From Capra hircus (taxonomy: Eukaryota; Chordata; Mammalia; Artiodactyla; Bovidae): a DNA stretch of 64,000 bases. The notes under the pieces were generated by a model. It searched no databases. It saw only the letters and a list, made by a program, of their open reading frames with translations, and was not told the origin of the DNA. Position numbers and translations under genes: made by a program. Below are positions 57,893-64,000 of the stretch, one piece after another. How positions within the stretch are numbered: the first letter of the stretch is position 1; every line of letters begins with the position of its first letter. Location of the stretch: contig NC_030811.1 in NCBI RefSeq assembly GCF_001704415.2, positions 2,638,501 through 2,702,500 on the forward strand, in the 5' to 3' direction.

Positions 57893-58065
57893 CCACTATC
57901 CCCTCCCCTCCTCCCCTCCCTCCTCCCCTCCCTCCTCTTCTCCCCCCCTCCTCCCCTCTGCTCAGTCTCCTCCCCTCCCTCCTCCCCTCCCCACCCTCCC
58001 TCCTCCCCTCCCCACGCTCCCTCCTCCCCTCCCTCCTCTTCTCCCTCCTCCCCTCCCTCCAAGGC
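57893..58065. repeat. Polypyrimidine (CCTCCCCTCC)n tract
   Basis: About 170 bp of almost pure C/T on the plus strand in ~9-13 bp units. The complementary strand is G/A-only with many GGGG runs. Confidence 0.95.
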
Positions 58066-58744
58066 GCCCCGCCTCCCCGTCCTCCTCCGCCGTGGGCCCC
58101 GTGTCGCGGTCTGGGGAACTATATGAAGTTACGTGCTTGAGGAGCTGACAGCAGCCTCCGGGCTCAACTTTTGATCCGCTGGGATGCTGACATCTTCAAA
58201 CTGGAGCGGGCTTCCGGCTCGCTGTTCCCTTAGTTGGTGGTGGCAGCTCTCCTGCAGGGGTGTGGCTGGGGCGTCAAGGGCGGGTGTGCGTGCGTGAGGA
58301 GCCAGGATGGGCTGTCCCGGGGCAGGGAGGCTCGGGGCCTCCGAAGGTGGACACGGGCCCCTGCCCTTCCTCGGAGCTGCTCTTCCCCAGGCCCCTGCCT
58401 CGCTGGGGGCCAGAGACTTGGCCTCGGGACGGGGGCACCTGTGGGCACGAGTGATGCTCAGGTCTCCTTAGGGACCCGCGTGGCTGGAGAGGGCCAGGCC
58501 CACCACTCTGGGCAGGCGTCAGGGTATGTCCGCGGTCAGGGCTCTCTCCCGCGTACCTGCTAGTCCAGAGGAGGACGAGGATGGCCTTCCGCACTCTCCT
58601 TGTCCTCCTAGTGAGGAGGGAAGACCTGCAGGGACAGATGCCAAGGTCCAGGCGTGGGCAGGGCCAGTTCCTCCTGGGGCCTGTCCTCCCCGTGTAGACA
58701 CTGTCCCCTCCCTGTGTCCTCACGTGATCGTCCCTCTGTGTGTC

Positions 58745-58818
58745 TGTCCTGACCTCCTTTTCTTATAAGGACACCAGTCACATTGGATCCAGGCAGACCT
58801 TAATGACCTCAGGTTACC
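58745..58818 (-). mobile_element. Ancient interspersed repeat fragment
   Basis: TTCTTATAAGGACACCAGTC is the reverse of the GACTGGTGTCCTTATAAGAA landmark of the repeat at 53.1 kb. The Bov-tA at 58.8 kb lies at its edge. Confidence 0.45.
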
Positions 58819-59042
58819 TTGAAGTGAAGTGAAGTTGCTCAGTCATGTCCGACTCTTTGTGACCCCATGGACTGTAACCTACCAGGCTCCTCAGTCCGTG
58901 GGATTCTCCAGACAAGAATACTGGAGCAAGTTGCCACGCCCTCCTCCAGGGGATCTGCCCCACCCAGGGATCAAACCTGCACCTCTCATGTCTCCTGCAT
59001 TGGCAGGCAGGTTCTTTACCACTAGCACCTCGTGGGAAGCCT
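58819..59042 (-). mobile_element. Bov-tA SINE
   Basis: Full-length reverse copy, GTTGCTCAGTCATGTCCG .. TAGCACCTCGTGGGAAGCC. Confidence 0.92.
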
Positions 59043-59072
59043 TAGAGAATGTGAAAGGGAAAGTGTTAGTTT

Positions 59073-59244
59073 GCGGCCCGATGGACTGTAGCCTGCCAGG
59101 CTCCTCGTGGAATTCTCCAGGCAAGAATGTTGGAGTTGGGTTGCCATTCCTTCTCCGGGGGAGATCTTCGCGACCCAGGGATTGAACCCAGGTCTCCTGC
59201 CCTGCAGGCAGATTCTTTATCAGCTGAGCCACCAGGGAGGCCCC
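59073..59244 (-). mobile_element. Bov-tA SINE (truncated), head-to-tail with the previous copy
   Basis: Reverse copy lacking the GTGTCCGACTC end: CGATGGACTGTAGCCTGCC .. GAGCCACCAGGGAGGCCC. Only 30 bp separate it from the copy at 58819-59042, in the same orientation. Confidence 0.9.
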
Positions 59245-60324
59245 AGTGATCAATTGTCCTTCAAGGACCCTGGCCAGGCCCGGGCTGCAGGCTGGTGTCC
59301 CTGCATGTGGATGGGCCCCAGCTGAGGCTCCAGTGGCTGGCCGGGGGGTGGAAACAAAGCAGGAGCAGGCTGGGATGGCTGCAGCCATCATTGTCAACTT
59401 TAAAGATGTTCTGTATTTGAGGAAGAAAAGAAGGACGGATCAAACCGAGGTGCCTGGACTTGATTCTGCCTGCAAAGGGGAAGAGCCGAACTCTTCTGAG
59501 CAGGAGGCTGTATCACGAGATTGCAGGGGAACCACTCTGCAGGCCTGCAGGCTAGACAGGATATGGGGGGTGGGGGTCTGGGGAGGCCGGGGCAGGGAGC
59601 AAAGGGAGGCAGAAACCCTGGCCACAGATTGTATTTCTCTTAAATTCAGTTGCATCCCATTTCTCCAAAGAATTTCCCTCTCTGGTTTTTATACTGTGCT
59701 TAAATGCCAAGTTAAATAATCCTCCCGCCCCACAAAGCTGTCATTTTCGTCCAGGAGGGGCTGGGGTCCTAGGGAAGGCTGCAGAACTACCCCCCACACC
59801 CCCCAACCTGTCTTGGGGTGCCTTAATCCGGCTCCTAGAATGGGGCTGGCTTTTGTCATCCCCGCCTCCTCTCCCTCCGGGGAAAGCGAGGCCGGGTTTA
59901 GACTTCTGGAGTCAGGCAAAGAATTTCTGAGTGCGGGAGGCTACTCCAGGCTGGATTAAAAACCCACTTTCATGCCAGCTGGGTTTCTGACAGAAATGCC
60001 ACAAGCTGGCACCTGGCAGCGTAACCGAGCTGGCAACGTCGGGGAACTTTGATTTCTTGCAGCGCGCTCAGCAGCGCCTTCAGCATTTCAGCGGCCCTCC
60101 CCTGTGACTTGCATTTCTTAGCAGGGCTGCTGTGGAAGCCGGCTCCGAGGATGAGGAGTGGACTGGGCGGTGCGCATTTCCAGGGAGGTTTGAAGTGCGC
60201 ATCGCTGCTCCTTCTAAAGGTCTCAGCTCAAGTCCGGTCAAATCAGGCTGGTTTTCTGTAAATCGGTGAGTCGTGGTTATATTGATTCTTATGGACAAAG
60301 CAGAGTGGAGGGAGGCGGGAGCCA
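59245..60324. other. Intergenic, no feature supported
   Basis: Unique sequence, nothing recognised. Confidence 0.55.
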
Positions 60325-60420
60325 GGGGTCTGGCGTGGGGCCTGGGTTCAAACCCTGACTCTGAGGGATGCAAACTGTGTGACTGTGACGGACACAGCAC
60401 TCTGCTGCGAGACTCACGGG
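60325..60420 (+). mobile_element. MIR SINE fragment
   Basis: GGGTTCAAACCCTGACTCTG followed by ACTGTGTGACTGTGACG matches the MIR 5'/core layout. Confidence 0.55.
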
Positions 60421-60532
60421 GAAAACGGGAGGCGCTCAGCCTCCCTGGCATCTGTGAGCCAGACGTAATGGCCATGCAACCGCTGATGAGGTGCATCTAA
60501 ATGGGAAATGGGAAGTCCTCAGGGTGGGGGCC

Positions 60533-60730
60533 TGACTGGGGGCTCAGATGGTAAAGCATCTGCCTACAATGCCGGAGACCTGGGTTCAATTCCTGAGTCA
60601 GGAAGATCCCCTGGAGAAGGAAATGGCAACCCACTCCAGTACTCTTGCCTGGAAAATCCCATGGACGGAGGAGCCGGGTGGACTATAGTCCATGGGGTCA
60701 CAAAGAGTCGGACACGACTCAGCGACTTCC
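60533..60730 (+). mobile_element. Bov-tA SINE
   Basis: Forward copy, GGGGCTCAGATGGTAAAGC head .. GAGTCGGACACGACTCAGC, followed by a TTTC-rich tail to about 60751. Confidence 0.92.
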
Positions 60731-61369
60731 CTTTCTTTTCTTTCTTTCAGCGTGGGGGGCACACCGAACCCCACCCTCCCACTCCCCTCAGTCCTGCGTT
60801 GCCCCCAACCCGAAGCTTGCTTGCTTTCCAAATGATGACTTTCCCATGCTGACATCCGGGGCCAAGTCCACGGACCATGCTCAGCATCCAGTTTTGTCCT
60901 TTCAGTATCAGAAGCTCGCCAGTGAGCGTCTGCTGGACAGCTGACTAGAGAGGCTGCGGCCAGGAGGCTGGGGAGAGGGCACCGGGCCCGGGAGGGGCAG
61001 GCGCCGTCACCTCCAGAGCTCATCCTCACAGAGGCGGCACCTCAGCCAGGACCCTCCTGTCCTGGGGGACATGTGCCACCAGGTGTGGACGAGACTCCAG
61101 CACGTGGCACTTGGAGCCACAGGGCAGATGGGGTCTGGACCCCATTCAGCCCGAGGGGTGGGCGCAACTGCTGCTCCCGAGCGCCTCCGTCCCCGGGTAG
61201 GGGTGGCCGGGGGGTGGGAGCAGGTTGGCCCCGCCAGGGTGCACAGCCCTGGACGAGCCTGCGTCCTCGGGGAGCCCCACTTGTCCTGCGTTTCCCTGCC
61301 CCATGAGTGCACGGTGCCCTGTGCTTTTGACCTTGTAGGACCTTTGCAAACATTAACCCCCTCCCCGTC

Positions 61370-61500
61370 ACAGCAGCTGTTTGAGGCCAGCACTATTGCC
61401 GCCCCCTACACACGAGGCAACTGAGGTGCACATGGCGGAACAGCCAGGAGCCCCAAGCACGAGGCTGATCTTCGCAAAGCTTCCACGTGGACTCAGGCTC
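61370..61500. mobile_element. Possible MIR/L2 relic
   Basis: CAGCACTATTGCCGCCCCC .. GAGGCAACTGAGGTGCACATG resembles the 'fewer bases to the gel' type MIR/L2 core (GAGGAAACTGAGGCACAG). Weak match. Confidence 0.3.
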
Positions 61501-61514
61501 CGTGTGAGGTGAAA

Positions 61515-62030
61515 AGCTATGACCAACATAGACAGCATGTTAAAAAGCAGAAACATTACTTTGCTAACAAAAGTCCGTCTAGTCAAGGCTGTGGTTTTTC
61601 CATTGATCGTGTATAGATGTGAAAATTGGACTATAAAGAAGGCTGAGTGCCGAAGAATGGGTGCTTTTGAACTGTGGTGTTGGAGAAGACTCTTGAGAGT
61701 CCCTTGGACTGCAAGGAGATCCAACCAGTCCATTCTAAAGGAGATCAGTCCTGGGTGTTCATTGGAAGGACTGATGCTGAAGCTGAAACTCCAATACTTT
61801 GGCCACCTGATGCAAAGAGCTGACTCCCTGGAAAAGAGCCTGATGCTGGGAAAGATTGAAGGCAGGAGGAGAAGGGGATGGCAGAGGATGAGATGGTTGG
61901 ATGGCATCACCAACTCGATGGACATGAGTTTGAGTAAATTCTGGGAATTGGTGATGGACAGGGAGGCCTGGCGTGCTGCAGTCCATGGGGTCACAGAGAG
62001 TCCGACATGACTGAGCGACTGAGCTGACTG
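61515..62030 (+). mobile_element. 5'-truncated BovB LINE (3' end only)
   Basis: The last ~515 bp of BovB, open across 61519-62010 as a C-terminal fragment. Ends CTGAGCGACTGAGCTGACTG. Confidence 0.92.
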
Positions 62031-63189
62031 CAGCTCCCCCTCTAGGCGGCCCAGCCGCTGGGTGTGGCCGGTGTCCTACCGGGGGAAACGTGCCCGGGGT
62101 GGGGGTGGGCCGGGAATCTCCAAGGGAGAGGAAGGTGCTCGCCAGCCTTGGGGGGTGCGAAGCCCAGATGTGTATGTGTTTATACACGAATAACTGAGTC
62201 ACATTGCTGCCACCTGAAATACAACATTCTGAATCAGCTACCCTCCAGGAGGAACTAAATTGTTTTTAATAAAAATAAATAAGTTAAAAAAGACGGAAGA
62301 CTGAACAAGGAGTGACAGAGAGATGCAGACAAGGGAGCATGACCTGAGTGGTACCTCCCCTCGCCTGCGCCAGCCTGGTTGCTGGCCCCGTGGCAGAGTG
62401 CACCGCGGCGTCTGTGTCCAGCCCCTCCCGGGCTTGGGCATCTGCCGGAGACTGCGGGTGTGGGTGGAAAGAACTGCCCAGGTGATTCTGACGCAGCTCC
62501 CTTCTCCCTCCTCAGGTGAGACCCCTGCTTGGACCACGGCTCTGAGACACAGGGCCCAGGGCTGTGGGGACAGGAAAGACAGCATCCGGAGCTCCGTCCT
62601 GCTCAGGGGACCGACCCCCAGCGGTGAGGCAGGTGGTCACGAAGAGTCAAGTGAGAAGAGCTGAGAAGGGGCGGCCGGTCCAGCTCCGGAGCCACAGCCG
62701 AGAGCCTCATCCTCTCGCCAGCCCGCCCTCTGAAAACGCCTCCCCGGCCGTTTCCATTGCTGCAGCTGTTGCTCCCATGACAGACTGCACCCACTGGGCA
62801 GAAATGGCTTCTCCCAGCTCCCTCGAGAGCCTCGGAGCAGCCCTGGGACGACCCGTGTCCCTCTCGCGAGTGGACGTCACTTTTGCCAACAGCCAGGATG
62901 CCAGCTGCTTGCGGGCCAAGCCGGCCTGTGGGAGCCCTGGGCAGGGAGCGCTGGCAGAGGGGCTCTGCGTGTGCAGGGTGGAGCTGGGCTGACGGCCAGT
63001 CCTGACGGAGGCCCCGCCATGTCTCCAGGGACAGAGGAACGGGTCCCAGAGGGAGTGGGTTGAGACATATCCCCTACACCGTTTGTTTTCAAATCCTTGG
63101 AAGCAAACCTGGAGGATTCCGCACAGCACCAGGCTGGGAGCAGGAAGCTGCCTTCTGCTTTCTGCCCTTTATCTTCACGACAGACTCCT
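62031..63189. other. Intergenic, no feature supported
   Basis: Unique sequence, with an AT-rich stretch at about 62258-62292. No exon recognised. Confidence 0.55.
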
Positions 63190-63300
63190 GGACAGAGGGC
63201 TACGTTTGTCCAAGCCTCAGCAGCCGCATCTGTAAAATGGGTATAAAACACCCGATACCCAGCCGATCCCACAGGGCCGCTGAGATGAGACCAGGCGCAG
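63190..63300 (+). mobile_element. MIR SINE fragment
   Basis: CTCAGCAGCCGCATCTGTAA AATGGG.. followed by CACAGGGCCGCTGAGATGAG is the MIR core order. Confidence 0.65.
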
Positions 63301-64000
63301 TCCTTGGGACACGCCTGACCCTAACAGAAGTAGAAGCACCTCCTTGGCCCCCAGAGCCCCGGCAGCTGGGCCAGCATCCGCTCCCCTCCCCCCGCCCAGG
63401 CCTGCCCCTCCTCCCAGTGCTTCCCACCCTCTGGGTGATTTGGCCTCAGTCTCCGGCCACGCAGACATTCCTGGTGGAATTACAGGAATCACACCATCCT
63501 CAAGCAAAATGCCGACTGCATCACTTCCCTGATGGGAAGCCTGTCTGGTGTCCAGCTGCTCACAGAGATCCAGCCATGGCCCCCCATCCCACCCACCCGC
63601 CCAAGCCCTGTGCACCCTCTGACCTCCCAGCTATTCCTTCTGACCAAGCGCCCCTCCTTACCGCATCCACTCCTCCAAGCTCGGCTCACCCTCAAACACG
63701 GGGCTGGAAGGCCAGCTCCTCTCCAGGGCTCCCTCCCGCCTCGCCGCCCCCTCGGCATCAGGGGCTCAGCCAGCGCTAGTCACCCTGCCTTGTCACCTGC
63801 CTGTCCTGACGTCCCTCCCGGATCCGTGAGCTCCTCCGGGGAGAAGTTCTCTGCACACAGCCAGCAGCACCTCGCAGGTGCTCAGCAAAGATGCAGAAAG
63901 AAGATGAAACTTGCTCCAGGAATGATCAGAGCGGGCAGCGGTAAAACCACATGTGCTGGGCGTGACCGTGAACTTGAGGGAGAGCCAGCATTTCGTCTAA
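63301..64000. other. Intergenic, no feature supported
   Basis: GC-rich unique sequence. The 239-codon frame at 63060-63779 is proline/serine-rich and partly overlaps a MIR, so it is not credible as a gene. Confidence 0.55.

Noticed and set aside
57780..58148. Proline/leucine-rich frames in the polypyrimidine tract
   Set aside because: Translation of a C/T-only tandem repeat in several frames at once.
63060..63779. 239-codon plus frame near the right edge
   Set aside because: It overlaps a MIR fragment and is Pro/Ser-rich with no domain.

Overview
This is a stretch of ruminant (most likely bovid) nuclear DNA. The evidence is its repeats: many tRNA-Glu-headed Bov-tA/Bov-A2 SINEs, CHR-type SINEs, and BovB (RTE-clade) LINEs, one of them almost full length. 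There is no bacterial-style gene packing, and most open frames are chance frames in GC-rich DNA or in SINEs.

The one protein-coding gene I can support is EN2 (Engrailed-2 homeobox), on the minus strand. Exon 1 coding is 27609-26952, a phase-1 GT-AG intron runs 26951-23985, and exon 2 coding is 23984-23668. It encodes 324 residues with an EH1 repressor motif, a WPAWVY PBX-contact motif and a complete Q50 engrailed homeodomain. The 3' UTR probably runs to an AATAAA at about 21.85 kb. The start codon lies in a CpG-rich block (about 26.9-28.8 kb). The flanking genes known from other mammals (CNPY1 beyond the EN2 3' end, INSIG1 beyond its 5' end) were not found.

Layout: 1-20.6 kb is intergenic DNA 3' of EN2, with scattered SINEs, three BovB 3' fragments and several AT-rich, homeodomain-motif-rich islands (14.4-15.2, 16.2-16.5, 18.9-19.1, 19.65 kb) that look like candidate conserved enhancers. 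20.6-38.3 kb contains EN2 and its near flanks and has no SINE or BovB copy that I can recognise, although the rest of the window carries one every 1-3 kb. This repeat-poor zone also holds several CpG-rich blocks and candidate cis-elements (25.5-26.0 kb in the intron, 28.5 kb upstream, 33.2-33.9 kb distal). 38.3-64 kb is ordinary intergenic DNA with nested repeats: a Bov-A2 inside a CHR SINE (41.1-41.7 kb), a BovB fragment inside an older repeat (44.7-45.1 kb), and a 3.49-kb BovB (47594-51086) with a 14-bp target-site duplication, one nonsense codon and three frameshifts, abutted at its 3' end by a younger Bov-tA.

I found no novel multi-gene system. The points most worth a second look are a TATA+CCAAT pair on the strand opposite to EN2 inside its intron, the SOX/TCF/homeodomain-motif cluster in the same intron, the 25-bp inverted repeat in the BovB 5' region, and the extent of the repeat-free zone.
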